Positions 1-11,300 of a stretch of 64,000 bases of DNA are shown here, in pieces; position 1 is the stretch's first letter; each line of letters starts with the position of its first letter. The notes beneath the pieces are model-generated. The model did no database searches, had not been told where the DNA came from, and saw only the letters and a list, made by a program, of their open reading frames with translations. The stretch is taken from the NCBI GenBank assembly GCA_964007475.1, contig OZ023273.1, positions 98,622,533 through 98,686,532 of the forward strand, in the 5' to 3' direction. The stretch comes from Hybos culiciformis. Its lineage: Eukaryota > Arthropoda > Insecta > Diptera > Hybotidae. The position numbers were made by a program, and so were the translations under genes.

Positions 1-1841
1 AGAATTAAAGATGGATTTTCAAATTTATTGCTAAGAGGTTTTTTTAAAATCTCAATTAAAATTCTTCCGTATTTCTGCTTTATGAAAGGGATTCCTCCTA
101 AATATTTCGAATCAGCAGACCATGTTGATCTTACAATATTGATTGGATTAGGCACATTTTCATTTTTAGTTAATAATTTTAATATTTTAGTTAGTTGAAG
201 AACAATTTCTGCGTCGGGTATTTTTTCAAATTCTTCGATACCAGAACGTTTAATTTCCAGAATAGAATTACTTCCAGGAATTCTAGATATTTCTGCAATA
301 TCTCTAAAAAATATAGATGAATTATTAATTTCTTTAAAACTCCAAATCGGTTTAATTGAGTTATGTTTTAGCCATTTAGAAATATTATCTGAATACATAA
401 GAAAAATTGTTCCAGGTGTTCCTGTGCCAAATTCTTTCATTGCTGAGATCTTGTGAATTGGAAGTAACGGAGTAAAAAGTAATGGAAAAAATATTTTTAT
501 CACACTTAAGGGAATCGCACAGATAATATGCTCTGCCTGATATATATCATTATCCATACATGAAACGGTAAGAGTATCTGATTTATCAACATTTAGCCAC
601 TTTATATTTCGAACTGGTTTTTCTTTGATTATTTGATTTGGTGTAAAATTTTCTGCAATCGACTGAATTAAACTGATTAAACCAGTTTCCAAAGGAAGAG
701 CTGTTTTATAATACTTAAATGCTTTAGAAATTTGACTAATATAAATATTTGATAAATCGCTTCCAAATTTACTGGCTAGATTTCGGATAAATGAATGCAT
801 AACTTGGCTGGCAATATGAGATTTTTTTGGGAATAAATTTTTAACTGTTTTTTCAATTTCGGTTTCCAAATATAACTTAGAATTATTTGAATTGAAGTAA
901 TTTGCGTCAACTTTATTTTTAAATTCTGATTCATTCATTATTCCATTAAATGCCATGGTTGCATGTTCGACAAGTTTATTGTCTACAAAATCGCCATTGC
1001 TAGATATGAGTACACTGTTCTGTTTTTTATAAATTTTATTTCCTTTGTTATAACCAAATTGTTCATTCTCTACTCCGTTAACACCCAAATTGAATTTCAC
1101 TGTAGATTGTTGATCTGAAATTGATAAATTACAAATTTTCATTGGTCACAAATGTACTATTATAATATTTTAAAAATCTTAAACATTTAATAAGAATCGA
1201 TTCGAAGAGAATCAGGATTTTGAATTGCAGGAACTTGAGGCACAATTTCATTTATCATGCGGCATTATTAAAACTTGTGACAGAATGTCGCACAACTGGC
1301 AATACAACGCAACGTGTTGTCCATTGCTGCTTCAATAGAACTGCGCCTTTATGATTTAATATTTAATTTTTTTTTAAAAATAACATAAATCAAAATTAAT
1401 ATAATTTTCAGGCATGTTTATTTAGTTCCAACCTTTTACTTTAAATATTGCTACTTCATCTTCTTTATATTTCAAAAAACTTTCAGGTGCAAACTTAGCT
1501 CCTAATTCACAAAAACAATTATTTAATTTTTTTGTACAAATTCGTCCACCAATTCTGTTTGAAGCTTCAAGTATTTTGAAATTCGAGAACCCATGAGTGC
1601 TCAAATGATTTGCTGCTGATAAACCTGCAATGCCAGCGCCTACGATTATTATTCTAGGATCATTTGATTTTTTAACATCTGTGCAATATTTATAATTTTT
1701 TGATAATTTAATGTTTTTTAAAAATTTATCATACTGATATGGTCTACAAAAAAACAAAAAAAAAAAAATAAATTTATCATTTTTAAAGAAAAAATTACTA
1801 AATAGGTACCTGAAGTGAATTTTATGGTTTAACCGAAACAT
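1..1841 (-). CDS. Flavin amine oxidase, polyamine/spermine-oxidase type, partial at left edge
   Basis: FAD-dependent oxidation of an amine (probably a polyamine) to an aldehyde and H2O2 is the expected reaction. Coding blocks read on the minus strand are 1841-1810, 1743 to about 1435, and about 1142 to 1. The first 66-bp intron is clear: donor CAG/GTACCT at 1810/1809 and acceptor TTTTGTAG/ACC at 1744/1743, which keeps the frame. The second block has the dinucleotide-binding motif IIIVGAGIAGLSAA followed by an acidic strand end (ILEASNRIGGRI), the FAD-ADP signature of this family. The third block holds the substrate-domain part, with the late family motif STWSADSKYLGGIPF, then runs off the window before the final FAD-binding segment. 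The junction between blocks two and three is not resolved: the long block opens after an in-frame TGA near 1146 and a TTTCAG acceptor lies at 1115, but no strong donor of matching phase was found. The protein is divergent; the usual GAxWxHG segment reads GAKFAPE. A decayed gene is therefore possible. Confidence 0.72.
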
Positions 1842-1854
1842 TTTTAACAAACAT

Positions 1855-2401
1855 TTTATGTTATAATTTTGATCTAATTATTCAAAATGAAAAATTTATT
1901 TATATGTATTTATTTCAAAATACAATAACGTTTATTTTTAACGATAAATTGATTAAGCTTTTTTTTATATCGGTATTTATTTTTAAACTTTATCGTTATT
2001 TTAAGTTCGCAAAGAAGTCACAAAAATAAATATCCGATTGGGGGAAATTATAAAATGTACTTTTTCATTTTAAATCTTTAAAAGTTGCAAAAATGTGTAG
2101 TTTGTAACGAATTATAATGTTTAAAAAAAGATTACATTCAAATTGAAAAGATTCAACCAGAAAACATTATTGAATTTCTATTTTGATTCTTCTGTTAAAT
2201 GAAAAATTATACATCCAAAGCACCATGGTATTAGCATCAAAGACTTTTAACTGTTTTTGACCTTAAAAACGTTAACATTTTATTATAAAACACAGTGAAA
2301 ATCGAAAAGTTATTTATGGTTGTGGATGGCATAAAAAATACGCAAATAATATCTCAGGTTATTAAATTCAAGTTGGTGTCAAATATTTCCGAAACAACAA
2401 A
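1855..2401. other. Intergenic DNA upstream of the amine oxidase
   Basis: AT-rich sequence between the 5' end of the amine oxidase and the first inverted-repeat element. It should include that gene's promoter, but no convincing TATA box or initiator was picked out. No coding block was recognised. Confidence 0.5.
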
Positions 2402-2831
2402 TGAGCCGTTTATTTTGAAAGTGGTTTAAGTCCATTTTCCAAAAAAAAAAAAGTTAATGATCACAATAAACAAAAATCCTATATATTCTTTTTATTTAAA
2501 AACAATTTTAGTCAAGTATCATTAAAATCGCTTTGATTTTGACACTTGAAAATTAGCTTATGGAATTATTAATGTATGTAAAAAATTCTTTTTAAGTATA
2601 CTTTTAATATATCAGTAGGACGATTACAGCGTATTTATATAATGTTTTTATATAATGTTTATAAAAGGTATTACATTTTATAATCTAACATGTTTAAGGT
2701 CATAAAAACATGAAAGCGACTTAATACCAGTTACCAATATTTTTAAATCAATTCAAACACAAACCTTTAAATATCTCATACACAAATACAAAAACAAATG
2801 GACTTAAACCACTTTCAAAATAAACGGCTCA
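2402..2831. mobile_element. Short inverted-repeat element (MITE-like), 35-bp perfect TIRs
   Basis: The 35 bases at 2402-2436, starting TGAGCCGTTTATTTTGAAAG, recur exactly as reverse complement at 2797-2831. The 360 bases between them are AT-rich and have no coding capacity. Perfect terminal repeats around a short non-coding core are the usual form of a miniature inverted-repeat element. No convincing target-site duplication is visible at the edges, so the superfamily is not assigned. Confidence 0.7.
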
Positions 2832-3233
2832 CATAATGATTTTGCAACAAGAAATTTCAATAAAACCAGAATGCTTTAATACAGGAGGATCATCTAGTAC
2901 TTAATTTGATAAAATTTATTATGAACACACTTATTTATATAAGCCGATGACTGTTATATTGAGTATGATCAATAATCTAGAAAAGTTCACTAAAAAACAG
3001 TACACAAACCATATAAAAAAAACAAATACACAAACCATATAGTTTTGAAAAATTCCAACCCCAGTCGTCTTAGAAAGAAATTATTCCTAATTTTGATTAA
3101 GCAAAATTTAATTTGCTCATAATTTTAGAAAAATTTATCCAATTTGGCTGAAATTCAAACTTGATTTTTCCCTTACCAAAATGGTTCTCTCTGTTAAATT
3201 TGAAGTTCTGTTCTGATTGAAAGCAGTCAGAAG

Positions 3234-4228
3234 TAGGGATTGCAAAAAAAGCAAAAAAACCCAATACCGGTATTTCGGTATTGAACTTTACTGATACCGG
3301 GATCCCGGTTTTAATACCGGTATTCCAAAAAATAATATTTCTCAAAATAAAAAATACCTATAAAAATGAAACAAAAATTATTTAATTAATAAAAAACATA
3401 CCCACTGCTAATTGCAACCTCCAATAATTTAAAAAAAATACTTTCACACTAAATCAGCAGAATTGTTAAAATATTTAAGTAAATACAAATGCAACTACAC
3501 ACAACAAACTATTAAGAGCCCTCAGTGCGGAAAATGGGTCTTGGTTTTGCTTTGATTCTAGAGTTAATACAATCTCGACTGATGTGATTTTTTGATATGT
3601 TAGAGAGTATATAACTGGCTCCAGGGTAGGCGAGGCGAATTTTTTGAGTTTTTTGGCCCAAATGAGCCTTTAAAATACTTGAACATATTTGCTTGGATTC
3701 TGAAGTAAAGCAAAAAGATAATAAAAAATCTCAAACGCAGAAATAAACCACTCTCCAGGGCTGGTGACGTGAAATTTTGAATTTCTTTAATTTTCTAAAC
3801 AATTTTTAATTATTTATTTCTAACAAATTTTTAATTTTTTTGATAAATTACAGTTTCTGCACAGAAATAAAATTCAAATATAGTTTTGTGATTTTCTGGT
3901 AGAGGTGTTTTTCGTACAATTTTTGTCGCATTTTTCACGGCCGTTTATTTTCTGTAAAATAAAACAAAAAAAAATTGCAAAAATAGAAAACAGAATTTCA
4001 CGTCGAGGGCTCTTAAAACTTTTATTTTTTTAGTAACCGCACTTGTTTGTAATTATAAAAACCAATCTACCAAAAATATCAAAAAAAATTGAATAATAAA
4101 TCCTCAGAAAAAAATTTAAATACCGAAATACCGGTTTTGACAAATATAATACCGGTATTCATTTTCATTGGTTTTTTTCCGAAATACCGGGATCCCGGTA
4201 TCCCGGGATCCCGGTATTGCGATCCCTA
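3234..4228. mobile_element. Non-autonomous hAT-type element with 8-bp TSD GTCAGAAG
   Basis: The element starts TAGGGATTGC and ends GCGATCCCTA, a short imperfect terminal inverted repeat. It is flanked by a perfect 8-bp direct repeat GTCAGAAG at 3226-3233 and 4229-4236, diagnostic of hAT-class transposition; position 2 is T and position 7 is A, as in the Ac-type target preference. Both subterminal regions are packed with TACCGGTATT and GGGATCCCGG palindromes, probably transposase-binding sites. There is no transposase ORF. A second element is inserted inside it at 3516-4012. Confidence 0.85.
3516..4012. mobile_element. TTAA-flanked element nested in the hAT element (piggyBac-like)
   Basis: A 497-bp segment begins GAGCCCTC and ends GAGGGCTC, and is bounded by TTAA at 3512-3515 and 4013-4016. 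A TTAA target duplication points to a piggyBac-type transposase, although the terminal repeat seen is only about 8 bp before mismatches begin and does not match the best-known piggyBac ends. It has no ORF. Being inside the hAT element, it inserted later. Confidence 0.65.
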
Positions 4229-4414
4229 GTCAGAAGTTTAAAAAAAAAACACAGACAGACAAACAGAGATTTACGTCGTTATTTTAGTCAACATTTTTGT
4301 TGATTTAGCCCACATTTTGATTCACGGCCATTTAAAATTGCTAACGCTTGTGTAATTTGTAATACCATTGAAGGAAGAATAAAAGAAAACTTTTAAAATA
4401 TTCAATAGATAGAT

Positions 4415-4424
4415 TTTATTTATT
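4415..4424 (-). terminator. Candidate polyadenylation signals of the proximal amd-like gene
   Basis: Two overlapping AATAAA hexamers on the minus strand (TTTATTTATT on plus) lie about 85 bases past the stop codon at 4506. Such hexamers are common by chance in DNA this AT-rich. Confidence 0.3.
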
Positions 4425-4505
4425 AATTCTATATACAAAAAAATAAAGTACCTAGTATTTAAAATACATTAAATTCGATTCCTGATAAATAAATTTGGTA
4501 TATTT

Positions 4506-7500
4506 TTATAGTCTATTACATTTTTCATTTTTTTTACTTAAAATTAAATCTTTTGATATGTTTTGCGTTAAATAACATATATCTTTATTATATTTCTTTG
4601 GTATTTTGTCAATTGAATTTAACACAGAATTTATTTCAACTTCTTTATTTATCAATTTATTATGTCTAATTAAAATCATTTCAGTTGATTTACTAATTTC
4701 TGCCCAAGCAAAATCAATATCAGATTCATTTGGATCGAAACCACAAACTGAGAATCTTAAAAAAATATTCTCTTTATGTTTTGATTCGATCAAGAATATT
4801 TTTTTGCTTTCAGTTAATAAATTCAAAAGCTGTTTTGTTAAGTAGTTTTCTCCCTTCACTCGGAAGCACACCAATCCCATAATTCTTCTAGCAACTAATT
4901 CAAATTTGTCATCATTTTCAATGTACGTTTCAAATTTTTTACCTAAAGCTATGTGGGTTCGAATAAAATTCCGCAAGCCTTCAGCACCGTAGAATCTGAA
5001 GGTCATCCAAACTTTTAATGCTCGAAAACGCCGACCTAAAGGTATTTCCCAATTTCTATAATCTGGTGCTTTTTTAGATTTATTTTGATAATCATGATTT
5101 AAATAATCTCTGTCAATATTAAAGCTTTTTACTAGTTTTTCTGTATCTCGAAACCACATTGCACAGCAATCAAAATTTACCCTTAGTAATTTATGTAAAT
5201 TAAAATTTAGGGAATTAGCGTACTCTAGGCCACATTTCAAATGACTGTATTCTGGTAATGAGAGAATGGCACCCCCATAAGCAGCATCAACATGAAGCCA
5301 AATATTATTAGCCCGGCAAATAGAACCTAACTCACTTATGTTATCAAACGCACACGTTCCTGTTGTACCCAAAGTAGCTACGCACAAAAATGGAATGTAC
5401 CCATTTTTGATATCCTCTTCAATAGCTTTTTGTAAAATATTTCCTCGAAATATTAAATTATCATCGCTGCAAAGTTGTCTAAATTGAACAGCAGCTAGAA
5501 GAGAAGCTTTTTCTATACAACTATTTGCTTGATCACTTGAATAGGCAACGAGCTTTCCTCGAACATCGCTTTCTATTAAATCAGGATGAGTTATTTTGAT
5601 TCGTTCAACTAATTGTTCTCTAGCTGTTAGAAATGAAACTAAGATGGCCTCGCTTGCTGAACTCTGTAGAATCCCTCCACCTGGCCCACTTGAAGAATTT
5701 AAAAACTGGTCTGGCAAATTCAAAAATTTTCCTATCCAGTCCATCACAATAATTTCAAGCTCGGTACAAGCGGGACTACAAATCTAAAAGGAATAAAAAT
5801 GTTTTCAAATATTCTTCATAAATTAAGATCGCTTTCGGTTTTCAATTTCATAGTTTAAAATTTCAAAGTTTCAAAAAATTTAAGGATTCACAGTTTAAAA
5901 TGCAGGAATACAGCAAAAAAAAAAAACCAAATTCGACTCCAGAGCTTAGCAGTTATCATGAAAAATTAAATTACCTACCATTCTCATGTACTTACCCAAT
6001 TAAATCCAACTACACCAAACCCAGCTGACAACATTTCTCCAACAATTGAAGGGAAAGATGTTTCTCCTGGATAATATGCATGAAAATTCGGTGATTGCCA
6101 ATGAGTAAGCCCTGGTACAATTATATTTTTAATGTCATTTAAAATACACTCCCAATTTTCTGAGTTCTCAGGAGCTTCTGTTTTAATGAAATTATGTAGA
6201 TAGCCAGGAGATACTGTTGGTAGAACATCTCTTAAAAGATACATTTTATATTATATAGAAATTATACATTATCAATATTAATGTGAGAGTGCGTAATCAT
6301 TTAAAATGAAGAATAAATTTTAATTTCTCTCAATAAGTTAAATTCCTTGGAATGATATATTTTACATCGAAAAATAAACTCGATTAAAGTCTTCATATAA
6401 ATAATATCCCAAAAATTAAAAACAAGTTAAATAAAAATGTAAATAAAAATCTCTATCCACTTTCTGTTTTTAATGTACCACCAATCAAGCACTTATTTAA
6501 AATAGAAATTTATTGGTGAAGTTTAACAACAAAGATTTTTAAGTCTTACTACACTTATTACGTTTTCGGAATCACTTATCTGGCCTTCTGTAAACTGAAT
6601 AAAAAATATATGTGCTTACTAAGCATTTTTAAAATTATCGCAGAATATAATTTTTCTTGAATTTAATTTTTATAACTTAGCGAATGCCAACAAACTTTAG
6701 ATATAGTTTTTTATTATTATATAACTTTGCTAAAATAAGCAGATTTTAGTACTCTCCTTGAAATGGAATGGTAAATTCAAGTTATGTCTGAAGAAAGTAG
6801 TAAGTATGCATGTAGAAAATGGTTTGAACGAAGTGCAGTTTTGTACAATGTTTATGGAACTTTTTGTTGTTTGATATTTTATGTACTACTCAATTAAGAT
6901 CTATTTCTTAAATAATTTTAAAATTTATTTCTAATGTAAGATTTTTAAATTCAGAATTTTATACATAATTTATTATTATCGTTTGAGAGCAGGAATTTAT
7001 TTAAATATTTCTGTTAAAAACACGATTTTAACGTGGGAAATAATTAGTATCAAACGGTCTGTTAATTTCGCGTGTTCTAAAAAGTGGAATAGAAATTCAT
7101 TTTCTTTTTACAAAACCCACTCTTTAAACTCTTTAAAAGAAGATTCGAAATTAGCCGACAGATTGTTTTTAAATTGTTTTTTCCACATTCACTATTCAGG
7201 CTTTCAGAACAAAAAAATTTTGTAGGCGGTTTTAGAAAAAAATTAGTGTAAAAATTGGAAAAATTAATTTTCCATACAAAAAAATTCATAACTTTTGAGC
7301 TCCTGCAGCGATCGAGCCCAAAAGCTTCTTTTTTTTTTAACACAACATATACAAAAATATTTCCAAGATTCTGTAGTTAAAAAAAGTTAGTAAGTTAATT
7401 GGAAAAATTAATTTTCCATAACACCCTTCTTTTCCAAAAAAAAGTCATAACTTTTCGACCCCTGCAGCAATCCGGCTCGAAAGCTTATACAACCACATTC

Positions 7501-7914
7501 ACTAAATAGGCTTATAAGAAAAAAATTTTCTAGATCCTTCAATGGTCGATTTTTGAGAAAAGTTAGGGAGAAAAATGGGAAAATTAGTTTGCCAAACAAA
7601 TTTGGTAAAGAACACCTTTTTAAAAAAAAATTCATAACTTTCGAACGACTTTACTTTCACATTCAGGGAATATGTTATCAAAAAAAAATTACTGTCTGAT
7701 TCTATGAGATGTAGTAATTGTAGTGCAGAAATTTATATAAAAAAGTATTAAAATTTTGGACCGATTTTGGATAGAGTTCTTTTCACACACAATTATGTTA
7801 TATTTTAATTTAAAATTTTATTTACCGTTCGCGAATATTTTCTAAATAATCTGCGATAAAATCCACGGCCGCTTTACCAAATTCCCGAAATTCATTAAAA
7901 TTAATTTTGTCCAT
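4506..7914 (-). CDS. amd-like aromatic acetaldehyde synthase, divergent copy (copy A)
   Basis: PLP enzyme of the group II aromatic decarboxylase family, predicted to convert DOPA to 3,4-dihydroxyphenylacetaldehyde, CO2, NH3 and H2O2. Three exons: 7914-7826, 6230-5996 and 5783-4506. Donors are GTAAAT and GTAAGT, acceptors TTTTAAG and CTTTTAG, and the joined protein is 533 aa. Exon 1 encodes the [20 protein letters not shown] helix, exon 2 the [14 protein letters not shown] segment, and exon 3 the PLP domain. PLP lysine is K306 (NFNLHK), D273-region motif LHVDAAY is intact, and the catalytic-loop Tyr is kept (DRDYLNH). N195 (SDQANSC) aligns with human DDC His192, the change that marks the synthase branch. 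Oddities are LQSSASE where relatives have IQGSASE, YLNH for YLKH, and a lysine-rich C-terminal tail of roughly 50 residues. The ATG at 6244 is intronic; the true start is at 7914. It probably arose by tandem duplication from copy B. Confidence 0.9.
7150..7690. repeat. Degenerate tandem repeat in intron 1 of copy A
   Basis: Blocks recur in order about every 145-190 bases. GGAAAAATTAATTTTCC is at 7257 and 7401, with a variant at 7577. CATAACTTT is at 7287, 7446 and 7633. CTGCAGC follows the first two, and CACATTCACT occurs near 7184 and 7494. At least three worn units are present. Apparent ORFs here are by-products of the repeat. Confidence 0.65.
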
Positions 7915-8369
7915 ATCGCAAAAAAAATTTTAATAAAAAATGAAAATTAAATATTTTTTTAATATCTTTAAACTACAACTTGTTTTAATAATGAATGCTT
8001 AAAAGTAAATAAATAATTTTTTTCAGAATTTTACCTTTAAATAATAAAATATTGGGAATTTTTTTAGCACTTGAGAGTTTTTATAATATCTAAGTGTATG
8101 TTATAATTATTTTAAGCGTTGTTTATAAAGAATTCATTCTTTGAATGTATCATTTAGTAAATTTTTTTAAAGAATAAATTATATGCAGTATATGTTATAT
8201 GTTTCCCTTAATCAACTATAATTAAAAAACTTAAAATTTTTTAAACAAATATTTTGTTTTTTATATATATTAGATAAATATAGATTTAAAATATACTATT
8301 TTCCAAAGGCTTAACTACTTAGAATAGATTAAGTTTGTTGATTATATCCTATAACATTACGACTTTACA
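7915..8369. other. Spacer between the two amd-like genes
   Basis: This 455-bp AT-rich interval must contain the 3' UTR of copy B and the promoter of copy A. No clear TATA/initiator pair was recognised. Such a short spacer fits a tandem duplication. Confidence 0.6.
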
Positions 8370-11300
8370 TTATTTCCCTTTTTCACAATCATTAAGAACT
8401 GCGCCACATGAAAGCTTATTTGAAATTTTCTCATTTGATTTTGACATAAAAATATCCGTTTTTTGTTTTTGATTCTCATTGATGATACTAAGTTGATTTG
8501 AAATTTCATTCCAAGCAAAATCTACATCTTTTTCTTGAGGATTTAAGCCGCAAATAGCAAATCGTAAAAAGTTATTACCTTTATGAGATGCTTGAATCAA
8601 ATAAATTTTCTTATGAGCTAATATTTGTTCGAGTAATGCTTTAGTAAGTTGATTGTCTCCTTTTGGCTTAAAACAAACTAGGCCTAGCGATCTGCTCAAT
8701 ACTTCAAATCTATTATCACTTTTTAAATGTGTTTCAAACCTTTCAGCTAATGCTAAATGTTTTCGAAAATGTGCTCGAATTCCTTCGGCTCCTATAGTCC
8801 TTAAGACTGTCCATACTTTTAATGCTCTAAATCTTCTACCCAAAGGGATTTGCCAATGTCGATAATCGGGTGCATGTTGAGATTGGCCTTCAAAATTGTG
8901 TTTAAGATAGATTCTATCAACATTGAAATTGTCTACAACATTCATAGCATTTCGCAGCCACATAGCACAGCAATCAAAATTAACCATCATAATTTTATGC
9001 AAATTAAAATTCAAGGAATCAACTTCATCTAGTCCGGCTGTAAGATGTTGCCACTCCGGAAGTGCAAATGCAATTCCTGCGTACGCAGCGTCAACATGTA
9101 ACCAAACATTATTTGTTTGGCAAATTGGAACTAATTCCTGAATATCATCATAAGCACAAGTTCCAGTTGTACCTAAAGTTGCAATGCAAATTATTGGTAT
9201 TTTTCCATTAGCAGTGTCTTCTTGAATTGCTTTCTGAAGATTTTCGCCACGCAACACCAAGTCATCTCCTGTTGGAATCAACTTAATTGGAACCGCTGCT
9301 AATAATCCAGCTTTTTCCACACAACTATTGCTTTGATCGCTTGAGTAAGCAATCAGCCTTCCTCTTATATCACTTTCAGTCCACGTTGGACGCTTTGTTT
9401 TTAAATACCGAACTGTTTTTTCCCGAGCTGCCATTAAAGCAACAAGTATTGCTTCACTTGCTGATCCTTGAATAACACCACCACCTGGTCCTTCAGAAGA
9501 ATTTAAAAAAATGTCCGGCAAGTTCAATAATTTCGCCACCCAATCCATTACGATTGCTTCCAGCTCCGTACATGCTGGGCTACAAATCTGAAATAAATAA
9601 ATGTAATTTTGATTTTAATTACTGATTTTCATTACAAATACTATTTTGTTGTGAGTTAAAGTGAACATGTATAGGTTGTGCACATTATTACAGTGGCACA
9701 CCCAACAAAATGTGGACATTTTGGGTGGATATTCTATTTTTTATAAATAGTAATCTTATAATGTCTTACCCAACTAAATCCAACGATTCCAAATCCGGCT
9801 GATAATATTTCACCAACAATTGACGGATATGATGTTGCTGTTGGATAATAAGCATGAAAATTAGGTGATTGCCAATGTGTTATGCCAGGCTTGATTACTT
9901 TTTCAACATCTTCTAATATAATTTTCCAATCTTCTGCTTTTTCTGGTATTTCAGTAGGTAGAAGCTTGTGAAGGTAACCAGGTTCAACCGACGGTAATAC
10001 ATCACTAAAACATTAGAAATATCTATCAAAAATATTGAGGGAAAGATTCATGGTAAATGTTTTTCGCGTTTCTTCGATTTAAATTTTTAACATTAAAAAA
10101 AATCCCTACAAAATCTTTGGACCATTGTTAGTCGAAAATAACATCCTTCAATTATCAAACAGTTTTATAATATCACAATATTATTATTATTTCGTAGACT
10201 AAAAAACGAATAAACTGTGCAAGCAAACTATAAAAATAGTTAATAACTAATTCGGTATTAATTAAAGTATATATTTTCATGTGTTTTATATAATTTAAAT
10301 ACGATGGTCGAGACTCGAGTGCAATAAAAACATGCAGTTTAGAGAAAATTCAGTTTTTAATTGAAAAATTAAGTTTTAAATATTTGTTAAAAATAATGAA
10401 ATTTTATTAAAAAAAAAATCAGGCTATGCTGGCAATGTACTTGAATTATTAAAAAAATATTTAATTTTTTAAGTTTTTTTTAAGATATTTCCTCATTGCA
10501 CTGAAATAAGTGATGTATTTTTAAGATATCTTATTATTATTTATTAAGATTTCGAAATTTTGAGCATGGTTAATAAAATAGTATAAATTAACCATTGAAA
10601 GGAATTTGATCAACTTTTAATACTTATTTAAATTTTTATTATAATTATGTACAACAAATTACTAACAAATTTTATAATTTTAAGACATCTCTTTATTGCA
10701 ATGAATCAAATTCAAATCATAATTTATAATATGTCGCTTTATTGAATTTTTTTCAATTAATGTGAAAATAAGCGCGAAGAACACTTCATCTTTTCGATAT
10801 TAATCCCTTTAAAATCTTTAATATCAATGAGATATCAAATTGGAATTACACAAATCGACCATATTCTGTTTTTTTTGTACGTTATTTTTTGGGGGGTTTC
10901 GAATACACTTTAGGTTGCGGTGTCGCATAAGTCGCATTGTTTATTTTACCCTTCTGTACGTGCTTTTCAGTGCAATAAATGAGACATTGAAAATGATGAG
11001 TTCATCCATGAGTTAGTTTATTTCAAATTTTTATTTTAAATCCGCATTCTTTTGATGAATTAGTTCATTTTCGCTTTGATGAGTTAGTTCATGGACTATT
11101 ATAACATGTATACGAAGTTAAAATAAAAATGATTATTGTAATTTATGTGAAACGATTTGAGATAAAGAAAAACGTCAACTTTTTGCTAGGTAGGTAGGGA
11201 GGTATTTTATTTAAAATTTTTATTTTTTTGTTGTTCATCATTAAATATATCCATATCCACTTCAACTTTTTTTGGGCTTTAAATGAAAAAACATTTACAA

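Noticed and set aside
1143..1421. GC-richer stretch with short frames (for example SIEAAMDNTLRCIASC)
   Set aside because: Lies in the unresolved intron of the amine oxidase; neither frame extends the enzyme and no family was recognised.
6231..6244. ATG near 6244 as start of copy A
   Set aside because: The bases TTTTAAG before 6230 are the splice acceptor; the real N-terminus is encoded at 7914-7826 with matching phase.
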